A stretch of DNA of 64,000 nt from Microbacterium oxydans (GTDB lineage Bacteria > Actinomycetota > Actinomycetes > Actinomycetales > Microbacteriaceae). Below, one piece after another: positions 19,374-27,761 of this stretch; within the stretch, counting starts at the first letter, position 1; each line of letters begins with the position of its first letter. Both the position numbers and the translations under genes were made by a program. The stretch covers positions 1 through 64,000 of the forward strand of contig NZ_FMIR01000013.1 in NCBI RefSeq assembly GCF_900095745.1, given 5' to 3'. The notes under the pieces are model-generated. The model made no database searches. It worked only from the letters and a program-made list of their open reading frames with translations, and was not told the DNA's origin.

Positions 19374-20489
19374 TCAGATGTCGAATCCCTCGGCGATCAA
19401 CTCGACGAGCTCCTCCCGCTCCTCGACGGGGAGGAACGCGGCCGCAGCCGCATTGAACTGGAACGTCTCGAGATCGTCGAGGTCGTACTCGAACGTCTCC
19501 ACGAGCAGGGCGAGCTCGCGCGTCAGCGAGGTGGCGCTCATCGTGCGATTGTCGACGTTCACCGTCACCGCGAATCCGAGCTGGTACAACAGGTCGAACG
19601 GGTGGTCGGCCAGGGTGTCGCCCCACGCGGCGATCGCTCCGGTCTGCAGGTTCGACGACGGCGAGAGCTCGAGCGGGATCTCGCGGTCGCGCACCCAACG
19701 GGCCAGATCGCCGAACTGCACCTGTACCTCGTCGCCCTCCTGCGTGACGACCTGGAGGTCTTCGGCGATACGCACGCCGTGGCCCAGGCGCAGCGCGCGA
19801 CCGTCGATCAGCGCCGATCGGATCGAGGCGAGACCTGCGGCCTCGCCCGCGTGTACGGTGACCGGGAAGAAGTTGTCGGCGAGGTAGTCGAAAGCCGCGC
19901 GGTGGTTCGACGGCGGGAAGCCGTCTTCCGGGCCGGCGATGTCGAAGCCGACGGCACCGCGACCGCGGAAGTCGACCGCGAGCTCCGCGATCTCCCGGGC
20001 ACGGTCGGTGTGGCGCATCGCCGTGATGAGCTGGCCGACGCGGATGCTGCGACCGTCACGGTCCGCCGCGTCCTCACCCTCCTCGATGCCCTGCTGCACG
20101 GCTTCGACGGTCTGCTCGAGCGTGAGGCCCTGCGCCTGGTGCTGCTCCGGAGCCCAGCGCACCTCGCCGTAGACCACACCGTCGGCTGCGAGGTCCTGGA
20201 CGAACTCGCGCGCGACGCGGGTGAGTCCCTCCTGGGTCTGCATGACAGCCGTGGTCAGGTCGAACGTCTTGAGGTACTCGACCAGGGAACCGGAGTCGCT
20301 CTGCTTCGCGAACCACTTTCCGAGGGCTGCGGGCGTGGATTCCGGGACCTCGAGGCCGATGGAGTCCGCGAGCTCGAGGATCGTCGAGGGGCGCAGAGCG
20401 CCGTCGAGGTGGTCGTGCAGCGACACCTTCGGGAGGCTCCGCAGGGAGACGCCCTGCAGCGTGACGTCGCCGTTCGCATCGATCGACAT
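19374..20489 (-). CDS. add: Adenosine deaminase
   Basis: 371 residues. Hydrolytic deamination of adenosine or deoxyadenosine to (deoxy)inosine, a substrate for PNP. Zinc-binding HxH in KVSLHDHLDGAL, the histidine/glutamate block VTVHAGEAAGL, GHGVRIAED, and the aspartate region VTVNVDNRTMS are all present. ATG at 20489. It lies 50 bases downstream of deoA on the same strand and presumably shares its transcript. Confidence 0.93.
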   Translation of the reverse strand: MSIDANGDVTLQGVSLRSLPKVSLHDHLDGALRPSTILELADSIGLEVPESTPAALGKWFAKQSDSGSLVEYLKTFDLTTAVMQTQEGLTRVAREFVQDLAADGVVYGEVRWAPEQHQAQGLTLEQTVEAVQQGIEEGEDAADRDGRSIRVGQLITAMRHTDRAREIAELAVDFRGRGAVGFDIAGPEDGFPPSNHRAAFDYLADNFFPVTVHAGEAAGLASIRSALIDGRALRLGHGVRIAEDLQVVTQEGDEVQVQFGDLARWVRDREIPLELSPSSNLQTGAIAAWGDTLADHPFDLLYQLGFAVTVNVDNRTMSATSLTRELALLVETFEYDLDDLETFQFNAAAAAFLPVEEREELVELIAEGFDI

Positions 20490-20539
20490 GGTGATCCTCT
20501 CGGTCGCGGATGTGCTCAGTTCAGGCTAGCGGTCGCGCG

Positions 20540-21832
20540 TCACGCCGTGATGCGCTCGCGCACGATGGGACCGGTGGCCGGAGCCTCGTCGCCGATCTCC
20601 CACGAGCCCTCGAGAGCATCGAGAGCCCGGCCGAAGCGTGCGTCGTCGGCAGCGGAGAGGGTGAACAGCGGCTGCCCCGCGACGACGCGGTCACCGGGCT
20701 TGGCGTGCAGGTCGATCCCCGCCTCGAAGATCACCGGATCCTCGGCCCTGGCGCGACCGGCTCCGAGTCGCCAGGCGGCGATGCCGAACGGCAGTGCGTC
20801 CATGCGCGTCATCACACCGTCGGCCGCGGCCGTCACGACGTGCGTCTCCCGTGCGGTCGGCAGCGCCGCATCGGGGTCGCCGTCCTGGGCGCGGATCATC
20901 GCCTTCCAGGTGTCCATCGCCCGGCCGTCGTCGAGCGCGGCCTCCACGTCGGCATCCGGCTGTCCGGCGAGGGCGAGCATCTCCCGTGCCAGGGCGAGGG
21001 TCAGCTCGCGGACATCGGCGGGGCCGCCGCCGGCGAGGATCTCGACGGATTCGCGGACCTCGTTGGCATTGCCGATCGCGAGTCCGAGCGGCACGTTCAT
21101 GTCGGTGAGGAGCGCGGTCGTGGCCACGCCGGAGTCGGTGCCGAGCGCGACCATCGTGCGCGCGAGTTCCCGGGCGCGGTCGATGTCCTGCATGAAGGCG
21201 CCGGAGCCGAATTTCACGTCGAGTACGAGCGCGTCGGTGCCCTCGGCGATCTTCTTCGACATGATGCTCGACGCGATCAGCGGGATCGCCTCGACCGTGC
21301 CGGTGACGTCGCGGAGGGCGTACAGCTTCTTGTCGGCGGGCGCGAGACCCGAGCCCGCGGCGCAGATGACCGCACCGACGTCGCCCTGCATCTGCGCGAA
21401 CATCTCCTCGTTGCTGAGGGCGGCGCGCCAGCCGGGGATCGACTCGAGCTTGTCGAGCGTGCCGCCGGTGTGGCCGAGTCCGCGACCGCTGAGCTGGGGA
21501 ACGGCGACGCCGAACGAAGCGACCAGCGGAGCGAGCGGAAGGGTGATCTTGTCGCCGACCCCGCCGGTCGAGTGCTTGTCGACGGTCTTCTTGCCGAGGG
21601 AGGCGAAGCTCATCCGCTCCCCCGACGCGATCATCGCGTCGGTCAGCACGCGGATCTCATCACGCTCCATCCCGCGCTGGAAGATCGCCATCGCGAACGA
21701 GGCCATCTGCGCATCGGAGACATAGCCGCGGGTGTACGCGTCGATCATCCACCGCAGCGCCGCCTCGGGGACCGCACCGCCGTCGCGCTTGGCGCGGATC
21801 ACGTCCACCGCGTCGAAAGGCTCAACAGTCAT
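20540..21832 (-). CDS. deoA: Thymidine phosphorylase
   Basis: 430 residues. Reversible phosphorolysis of thymidine/deoxyuridine (and possibly uridine, if of the pyrimidine nucleoside phosphorylase type) to base plus pentose 1-phosphate. Signature DKHSTGGVGDKITLPLAPLV, glycine-rich AVPQLSGRGLGHTGGTLDKL and the C-terminal PYNP domain (KPGDRVVAGQPLFTLSA). ATG at 21832, overlapping the cytidine deaminase stop by 4 bases; the longer frame upstream is a shadow of the transporter genes. Confidence 0.93.
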   Translation of the reverse strand: MTVEPFDAVDVIRAKRDGGAVPEAALRWMIDAYTRGYVSDAQMASFAMAIFQRGMERDEIRVLTDAMIASGERMSFASLGKKTVDKHSTGGVGDKITLPLAPLVASFGVAVPQLSGRGLGHTGGTLDKLESIPGWRAALSNEEMFAQMQGDVGAVICAAGSGLAPADKKLYALRDVTGTVEAIPLIASSIMSKKIAEGTDALVLDVKFGSGAFMQDIDRARELARTMVALGTDSGVATTALLTDMNVPLGLAIGNANEVRESVEILAGGGPADVRELTLALAREMLALAGQPDADVEAALDDGRAMDTWKAMIRAQDGDPDAALPTARETHVVTAAADGVMTRMDALPFGIAAWRLGAGRARAEDPVIFEAGIDLHAKPGDRVVAGQPLFTLSAADDARFGRALDALEGSWEIGDEAPATGPIVRERITA

Positions 21833-22227
21833 CGTGCTTCCTCCAGGTCGCGCGGCCCGAATGCATCGGGCAGCACCTCGTCGATCGTGCGGATGCCGGA
21901 GACCGTCTCCAGCAGCATGCCCGGCATCGCGTGCTCGAACAGCAGCTGACGGCAGCGTCCGCACGGCATGATCGTCTGTCCGTCGTTGTTCACGCACACG
22001 AAGGCGACGAGCTGGCCGCCGCCCGACATGTGCAGATCGCCGACGAGGGCGCACTCGGCGCACAGGGTCACGCCGTAGGACGCGTTCTCGACGTTGCAGC
22101 CGGCGACGATGCGACCGTCGCCGACGAGGGCCGCCGCCCCCACGCGATAGCGCGAGTACGGCGCGTACGCCTTCGTCATGGCATCCGTGGCGACCTGGCG
22201 CAGTTCGTCCCAGTCGATGTCTGTCAT
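21829..22227 (-). CDS. cdd: Cytidine deaminase
   Basis: 132 residues, the usual tetrameric form. Converts cytidine/deoxycytidine to uridine/deoxyuridine. Zinc and catalytic motifs: CNVENASYG, the TLCAECAL cysteine/glutamate block, and MPCGRCRQLL. ATG at 22227, 27 bases after the permease stop and coupled to deoA by a 4-base overlap, so imported cytidine can be deaminated and then phosphorolysed by adjacent products. Confidence 0.94.
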   Translation of the reverse strand: MTDIDWDELRQVATDAMTKAYAPYSRYRVGAAALVGDGRIVAGCNVENASYGVTLCAECALVGDLHMSGGGQLVAFVCVNNDGQTIMPCGRCRQLLFEHAMPGMLLETVSGIRTIDEVLPDAFGPRDLEEAR

Positions 22228-22254
22228 TGCGATTCTTTTCCTCTTCCGACCGGG

Positions 22255-23541
22255 CTAGGACTTTATGTAGGGCTTGCCGTCGGCGGCGGGCGCCTTGATC
22301 TGACCGGCGAACCCGGCGACCGCGAGCAACGTCACGACGTAGGGCAGCATCAGCATGAACTCGCCCGGAATGGGTGTCTTCAGGATCGACAGCAGGTTCT
22401 GCAGGTTGGTGGCGAAGCCGAACAGCAGCGCCGCGAGCGTCGCGCGGATCGGGTCCCAGCGACCGAAGATCACGGCGGCGAGGGCGATGAAGCCGAGCCC
22501 GGCCGTCATGTCCTTGCCGAACTGCGGCACCGAGACGAGCGTGAAGTACGCACCACCCATACCGGCGATCGCGCCGGCGAGCAGCACGTTCCAGAACCGG
22601 GTCGGGTTCACCTTGATGCCGACGGTGTCTGCAGCCTGCGGGTGCTCGCCCACGGCACGCAGCCGCAGACCCCACCGGGTGCGATACAGCCCCCAGGCCA
22701 CGACGGCGACGGTGATGAACATCAGATACCCGATGAACGTCTGGTTGAAGAGCACCGGCCCGATGATGGGGATGTCGCTGAGCACGGGGATCTCCACGCG
22801 CGGGAACCGCACCGGGGTGTTCAGCGTCAACTCGTTCGGTGCGAGCAGCGCCCCGTAGAGGAACCCGGTGAGACCGGTGACCAGGACGTTGAGTACGACA
22901 CCGACGATCACCTGCTCGACGAGGTACTTGATCGCGAACGCGGCGAGGACGCTGGCGACCAGGACGCCGCCGATCATCGCGCCGACCAGACCCACGAACG
23001 GGTTGCCGGTGATGCTCGAGAGCAGAGCGGCCGAGAATGCCCCGAGAAGCAGCTGCCCCTCGATGGCGACGTTCACGACGCCGGCACGCTCGCCGATGAC
23101 ACCGCCCAGGGCGCCGAACACCAGCGGTACCGAGAGCGAGACCGCACCGAACAGCAGGCTCGTGACCGGCACGAGTCCGCCGGCGGACGCCCAGACGAGG
23201 AACGCGAAGACAGCCAGCACGCTGTAGGCGATGACCAGCCACAGCGAAGGCGTGCGGTAGGTCCACGCGCGGAGGAACGCTCCGACCGTCAAGACCACGA
23301 GGATTCCGAGCACGACCCAGAACGTCGAGGCCGTGGGCAGTGCGACGTCGGGCAGCGCGAGCGCAGACGACTGATCGGAGAGCCGGAAGGTGCTGATGCC
23401 GTCACGCGGCACGAACAGGAACAACAGCGCGAGGAGCACGGTGGCGCCTGCGAGGACGATCGGCGCCTTGAGGTGCCGCTCCTTCACGGTCGCCAGCTGT
23501 ACCGTGCCGTCAGCGGCCTGGGTCTGCACGAGGGACATCAT
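22255..23541 (-). CDS. Nucleoside ABC transporter, permease 2
   Basis: 428 residues with about ten hydrophobic segments. Permease of the BPD_transp_2 class that works with BMP-type binding proteins (YufQ/NupQ-like). The block VINVAIEGQLLLGAF-like (here VVNVAIEGQLLLGAFSAAL) and LRAVGEHPQAADTVGIKV are typical of this group. The start ATG at 23541 overlaps the upstream permease stop by 4 bases; a second ATG follows immediately. It forms the membrane channel with the gene at 23538-24857. Confidence 0.9.
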   Translation of the reverse strand: MMSLVQTQAADGTVQLATVKERHLKAPIVLAGATVLLALLFLFVPRDGISTFRLSDQSSALALPDVALPTASTFWVVLGILVVLTVGAFLRAWTYRTPSLWLVIAYSVLAVFAFLVWASAGGLVPVTSLLFGAVSLSVPLVFGALGGVIGERAGVVNVAIEGQLLLGAFSAALLSSITGNPFVGLVGAMIGGVLVASVLAAFAIKYLVEQVIVGVVLNVLVTGLTGFLYGALLAPNELTLNTPVRFPRVEIPVLSDIPIIGPVLFNQTFIGYLMFITVAVVAWGLYRTRWGLRLRAVGEHPQAADTVGIKVNPTRFWNVLLAGAIAGMGGAYFTLVSVPQFGKDMTAGLGFIALAAVIFGRWDPIRATLAALLFGFATNLQNLLSILKTPIPGEFMLMLPYVVTLLAVAGFAGQIKAPAADGKPYIKS

Positions 23542-24857
23542 GCCGCCACCGCCTTCTTCGAGGCCTTGGCTCTCAGCCTGGCAGCCTTCTCGATATCGGT
23601 CTTCGGGAGGAAGAACACCGTCCGCAGCAGCGGCGGCGCCGCGATGAACAGCACCACGAGAGACTGCACCACGAGGACGATGTCGACCGGGATATCCTGC
23701 GCCTGCATCGAGAACGAGCCCGCCTTGAGCGCCCCGAACAGGATGCCGGCGGCGAACGTGCCCCAGGCGCGGCTGCGACCGAGGAGCGCGACCGTGATCG
23801 CGTCGAAGCCGATGCCGGCGTCGATCGTCTCGGTCACGCCGGTGGTGACGGCACCCTGGATCTGGTTCATGCCGGCGAGACCCGCCAGGCCTCCGGCGAA
23901 CAGCATCGCGTAGACGTAGATGCGCTGCACACTGATGCCGGCGGCGCGTGCCGCATGGGGGTTCTCGCCCACGGCGCGCATCCGCATGCCGAGCGACGAG
24001 CGCTCGATCAGCCACCAGACGAACAGGGTCGCGACGATCACGATCACGAAGCCGAGATCGAGCAGCGGGAACTGCGGTCCGAGCAGGGTCGGGAACTGCG
24101 CGCTCTGCGGCGTCGCCGAGCCGAGTGCCTGGTTGGTGCCCGGCTTCTGCAGCAGGCCCGGCGTGCGGATCATCCACAGCAGCAGGTAGTAAGCGATGTA
24201 GTTGAGCATGATCGTGAGGATCACCTCGTGCGCACCGGTGCGCGCTTTGATGAGCCCCGCGATCGCGCCCCAGAGCGCGCCGCCGGCGATACCGGCGATC
24301 AGCGTCACCGGGATGTGCAGCCAGATCGGCAGGTCGAGGGAGAACGTCAGGAGCGCCGCAACCGCGACGCCGATGAGCATCTGGCCACGGGCACCGATGT
24401 TGAACAGGCCGACGCGGAATGCCAGAGCGACACCGAGGCCGGCCGCGATCAGCGGAGCCGCGAAGCCGAGGGTGTTCGTCAGCGGACGGATCTGGGCTGC
24501 GAAGTCCGCGCCGCGGGCGTTGAAGATCGCCCCACGGAACAGCGCCTCGTAGCCGTTGTACACGGCGTTCCAGGCGGCGACGAAGGTGTCGCCCGGCTGG
24601 TTGAAGAAGTAGACCGATGCCGCCTGCACGTCTTCGTTCGTGAAGGCGATGAGGATGCCGCCCACGACGAGTGCCAGGACGATCGCGAGGATCGTCGTGA
24701 CGGCGTTGCCGCGGAGGATCTCCTTGAGGATGAGGTTTCCGCGCGGGGGCGGGGGCACGTCGGAGGGGTCTCGAGGGACGGTGCCTGTGCTCGTGGCGAG
24801 CTCCTGCGGCGGGATCCCCTTGGTCACATCGCCCGCGCCGGGCGTCGCTCCGCTCAC
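23538..24857 (-). CDS. Nucleoside ABC transporter, permease 1
   Basis: 439 residues. About 45 cytoplasmic residues lead into ten or so hydrophobic segments. BPD_transp_2 family features: FNIGARGQMLIGVAVAALL and MRAVGENPHAARAAGISV, the latter parallel to the second permease. GTG start at 24857 overlaps the ATPase stop by 4 bases. NupP/YufP-like half of the nucleoside channel. The longer N-terminal extension compared with typical members is proline-rich and probably unstructured. Confidence 0.9.
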   Translation of the reverse strand: MSGATPGAGDVTKGIPPQELATSTGTVPRDPSDVPPPPRGNLILKEILRGNAVTTILAIVLALVVGGILIAFTNEDVQAASVYFFNQPGDTFVAAWNAVYNGYEALFRGAIFNARGADFAAQIRPLTNTLGFAAPLIAAGLGVALAFRVGLFNIGARGQMLIGVAVAALLTFSLDLPIWLHIPVTLIAGIAGGALWGAIAGLIKARTGAHEVILTIMLNYIAYYLLLWMIRTPGLLQKPGTNQALGSATPQSAQFPTLLGPQFPLLDLGFVIVIVATLFVWWLIERSSLGMRMRAVGENPHAARAAGISVQRIYVYAMLFAGGLAGLAGMNQIQGAVTTGVTETIDAGIGFDAITVALLGRSRAWGTFAAGILFGALKAGSFSMQAQDIPVDIVLVVQSLVVLFIAAPPLLRTVFFLPKTDIEKAARLRAKASKKAVAA

Positions 24858-26368
24858 GCGGCCACCTCCCCTTCGGCCGCTCCGGCCATCATGAGTCCGA
24901 GCGTCTCCCGAGGCGTGTCGCCGGGGACGATGCCGACGATCGTGCCGCGGTACATGACCGCGATCCGGTCGGCGAGAGCTGCGACCTCGTCGAGCTCCGT
25001 GGAGACGACGATCACGGGGATGCCCGCATCGCGCGTCTCGATGATGCGCTTGTGGATGAACTCGATCGAGCCGACGTCCACGCCACGTGTCGGCTGCGCG
25101 GCGACGAGGAGCCGCAGGTCGCGGCTCATCTCCCGGGCGATGACGACCTTCTGTTGGTTACCGCCCGACAGCGTGCCCGCCGCCGTCTCCGGCCCCTGCG
25201 TGCGGATGTCGTACTCGGTGATGCGCGCACGGGCGAACTCGTCGAGGGCTGCGCGGCGCAACGTGCCGGCTCGGCTGAAGGCCGGGTCGTCCGAGCGGTC
25301 GAGGATGAGATTCTCCGCGACGGAGAATCCGGCGACCAGGCCGTCCTCCGTGCGATCTTCCGGGACGAAGCCGACGCCGGCGTCGAGGATGGCGCGCACG
25401 CTCTTGCCGATGAGTTCCTTCCCGTCGAGCACGATGCTGCCTTCGACGCGGGCCGCGAGGCCGACGATGGCCTCCACCAGCTCGGTCTGGCCGTTGCCCT
25501 GCACGCCGGCGATCGCGAGGACCTCACCCGGTCGGACGGCGAGGTCGATACCGTCGACGACGATCGCGCCGGTGGGCGTCAGGACGCGCAGTCCCTTGAC
25601 TTCGAAACCGCCCTCGCCCAGGCGGGGCGGGTCCTTGTGCACGGTCAGTTCGACCGCGCGACCGACCATGAGGGAGGCGAGCTCCGCGTTCGTCGCGGTG
25701 GGGGAAGCCTCGCCGACGACCTTGCCGAGGCGGACGATGGTGATCTTGTCGGCCACCTCGCGCACCTCGCGCAGCTTGTGCGTGATGAACACGATCGCCG
25801 TGCCCTCATCGCGCAGCTGACGCATGATGTTCATCAGCTCGTCGGTCTCCTGCGGGGTGAGGACGGCCGTCGGCTCGTCGAACACGAGCACCTTCGCGTC
25901 GCGCGACAGCGCCTTGATGATCTCGACCCGCTGCTGCACGCCGACGGGCAGGTCGCCCACGAGCGCATCCGGATCGATGTCGAATCCGAACCGGGCAGCC
26001 ACCGACCGCACGTGCTCTCGCGCCTTCGCGATGTCGAGCCTTCCGAGCGCTTTGGTCTGCTCGTGACCGAGCATCACGTTCTCGGCCACGGTGAAGACCG
26101 GGACGAGCATGAAGTGCTGGTGGACCATGCCGATCCCCGCAGCCATCGCGTCGCCAGGACCGCGGAAGCGCTGCACCTCGTCATCGAGGAGGATCTCACC
26201 TTCATCGGCCTGATAGAGGCCGTAGAGGACGTTCATGAGTGTGGACTTGCCCGCGCCGTTCTCGCCGAGGAGCGCGTGGATCTCCCCCGGCTCGACCACC
26301 AGATCGATGTGGTCGTTGGCCACGAGGCTACCGAATCGCTTGGTGATGCCGCGAAGTTCGAGCTTCAT
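24854..26368 (-). CDS. Nucleoside ABC transporter, ATP-binding protein (two ATPase domains)
   Basis: 504 residues, tandem nucleotide-binding domains as in sugar/nucleoside CUT2-type ATPases. First domain: Walker A (GENGAGKSTLMN), signature-like LPVGVQQRVEI and Walker B (VLVFDEPTAVL). Second domain: degenerate Walker A (GVQGNGQTELVE), signature LSGGNQQKVVIARE, and LLVAAQPTRGVD in place of a canonical Walker B. The degenerate second site is normal for this family. ATG at 26368 after AAGG; the leader holds three 13-base repeats. Confidence 0.92.
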   Translation of the reverse strand: MKLELRGITKRFGSLVANDHIDLVVEPGEIHALLGENGAGKSTLMNVLYGLYQADEGEILLDDEVQRFRGPGDAMAAGIGMVHQHFMLVPVFTVAENVMLGHEQTKALGRLDIAKAREHVRSVAARFGFDIDPDALVGDLPVGVQQRVEIIKALSRDAKVLVFDEPTAVLTPQETDELMNIMRQLRDEGTAIVFITHKLREVREVADKITIVRLGKVVGEASPTATNAELASLMVGRAVELTVHKDPPRLGEGGFEVKGLRVLTPTGAIVVDGIDLAVRPGEVLAIAGVQGNGQTELVEAIVGLAARVEGSIVLDGKELIGKSVRAILDAGVGFVPEDRTEDGLVAGFSVAENLILDRSDDPAFSRAGTLRRAALDEFARARITEYDIRTQGPETAAGTLSGGNQQKVVIAREMSRDLRLLVAAQPTRGVDVGSIEFIHKRIIETRDAGIPVIVVSTELDEVAALADRIAVMYRGTIVGIVPGDTPRETLGLMMAGAAEGEVAA

Positions 26369-26377
26369 ATCTGCACC

Positions 26378-26416
26378 TTATCCAGAAGAGTTATCCAGAA
26401 CAGTCATCCAGGAGAA
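26378..26416. repeat. Three tandem 13-base repeats upstream of the ATPase gene
   Basis: Units at 26378-26390, 26391-26403 and 26404-26416. The first two differ at one base (TTATCCAGAAGAG / TTATCCAGAACAG) and the third is looser. On the mRNA strand this places three copies of a TTCTGGAT-type word just before the ribosome binding site. Confidence 0.7.
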
Positions 26417-26432
26417 TCATCGTCCGTCCACG

Positions 26433-26473
26433 GCACGGGGCGAGTGGCAGACTGCTCACCACTCGCCCCGTGC
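26433..26473. terminator. Intercistronic hairpin between the BMP and ATPase genes
   Basis: Perfect 15-bp stem, arms 26433-26447 and 26459-26473, with an 11-base loop. No T tract follows on the minus strand. It lies right after the binding-protein gene, where such hairpins often stabilise the upstream message and let only part of transcription continue into the transporter genes. Confidence 0.75.
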
Positions 26474-26488
26474 TGGACCGGTTACGAC

Positions 26489-27601
26489 TTACGGGGAGTT
26501 CTCGGACTCCACCGTGATGTCACCGGCGATGATCTGCTTCTGCAGCTCGGCCAGCTCGTCGACCAGGCCCTCGGGGAGGTCGCCCTCGAAGTCGCCGAAA
26601 CCGGAGAGCTTGACGCCCTCGTTCTCGAGCGTGCCCACGTACGGCGCTGCGTCGAACTCACCGGCGGCGGCGGCGACGGTGGCGTCATGCACGGCGACGT
26701 CGATCGCCTTCATGATCGAGACCAGCGTCATGCCGGCCACGTTCGGGTCAGCCACGGCCAGGTCGCTGTCGACGCCGAGCATCAGCGTGTCCTTGCCACT
26801 GTCGGTGATCGCCGCAGCAGCGCTCTGGTAGACGGGACCGCCGACCGGGAGGATCACGTCGACGCCCTGGTCGAGCACGCCCTGCGCGGTCTGCTTGGCG
26901 GTGTCGTTCGCGTCGAAGCCGCCCGTGAACGAGCCCTTCTGCGTCGCGGCGTCCCAACCGAAGACCTCGACCGCAGCCGACTTGTCCTCGTTGTACTTGT
27001 CGACGCCGAGCTGGTAGCCGTCCATGAACACGGCGACCGACGGGATCTGCATGCCGCCGAAGGTGCCGACCTTGTTCACGCCGCTCTGCGCGGACCAGGC
27101 TGCCGCGGCGTAGCCGCCGAGGTAGGCCGCCTGCGCGGTGTCGAAGACGAGGGGCTTGATGTTCGGAGCATCGGTGGTGCCGTCGAAGTCGTTGTCGGCG
27201 TAGTCGTCGATGATCGCGTAGTCGATCTCGGGGTTCGCGAGCGCGGACTCGACCGTGGCTGCCGAGAGCTTGAAGCCGACCGCGACGATGAGCGAGCAGC
27301 CTTCGGAGACGGCGGTCTCGAGGTTCGGGGCGTAGTCGTTGTCGTTCGCGGACTCGAACTCGAGCGGCTTGATGCTGAGTTCTTCAGCCGCGCTGTCCAT
27401 GCCCTCCTTGGCCGACTGGTTGAACGACTTGTCGTTCCAGCCGCCCGCGTCGGAGATGAGGCAGGGAAGGAAGTCGGAGTCGACCGGCTTCTCGGAGCCT
27501 GCGGGCTTGTCGGTCGGTGCCTGACCGCAGCCGGCGAGCGCGAAGATGACGCCCGCGGCGACCGTCGCGCCGAGCAGCTTCTTGGTGGTGGAGATGGTCA
27601 A
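26489..27601 (-). CDS. BMP-family nucleoside-binding lipoprotein
   Basis: 370 residues. Lipoprotein signal with lipobox (FALAGCGQ, lipidated cysteine about residue 25), then a PBP1-type binding domain of the BMP/Med family (PnrA, YufN/NupN). Diagnostic stretches: SDAGGWNDKSFNQSAKEGM, IVAVGFKLSA and DVILPVGGPVYQSA. The start is the rare TTG at 27601: it is preceded by GAGGGAGG at good spacing, and no ATG or GTG fits. Captures nucleosides outside the membrane for the downstream permeases. Confidence 0.9.
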   Translation of the reverse strand: MTISTTKKLLGATVAAGVIFALAGCGQAPTDKPAGSEKPVDSDFLPCLISDAGGWNDKSFNQSAKEGMDSAAEELSIKPLEFESANDNDYAPNLETAVSEGCSLIVAVGFKLSAATVESALANPEIDYAIIDDYADNDFDGTTDAPNIKPLVFDTAQAAYLGGYAAAAWSAQSGVNKVGTFGGMQIPSVAVFMDGYQLGVDKYNEDKSAAVEVFGWDAATQKGSFTGGFDANDTAKQTAQGVLDQGVDVILPVGGPVYQSAAAAITDSGKDTLMLGVDSDLAVADPNVAGMTLVSIMKAIDVAVHDATVAAAAGEFDAAPYVGTLENEGVKLSGFGDFEGDLPEGLVDELAELQKQIIAGDITVESENSP

Positions 27602-27668
27602 CTGATGCCTCCCTCAACGAAACCGCGGCCATCGCGGATCGATCAAAGTTACCTACTGTTTCGCCTTT

Positions 27669-27682
27669 TGCGCACGTGCGCA
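27669..27682. promoter_or_regulatory. Perfect 14-base palindrome upstream of the BMP gene
   Basis: TGCGCACGTGCGCA, 68 bases upstream of the TTG start of the nucleoside-binding lipoprotein, in an otherwise gene-free 160-base gap. Symmetry and position suggest an operator for the nucleoside cluster; the regulator is not in the window. Confidence 0.45.
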
Positions 27683-27761
27683 GCGGATGCGCTGGCCAAA
27701 GGTTACAAAGCTGAAATCAAGCCACCCGATGAGCGTGAACGCCTGCTCATCGGCGCAGGCG

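Noticed and set aside
19602..21725. 707-codon plus-strand frame across adenosine deaminase and thymidine phosphorylase
   Set aside because: It is antisense to two genes with intact catalytic motifs, and its translation is compositionally biased and featureless.
27727..27752. Inverted repeat CGATGAGC/GCTCATCG as a manC terminator
   Set aside because: The stem is only 8 bp with a 10-base loop and no T tract, and it could equally be a regulatory site. Evidence is too weak to list as a terminator.
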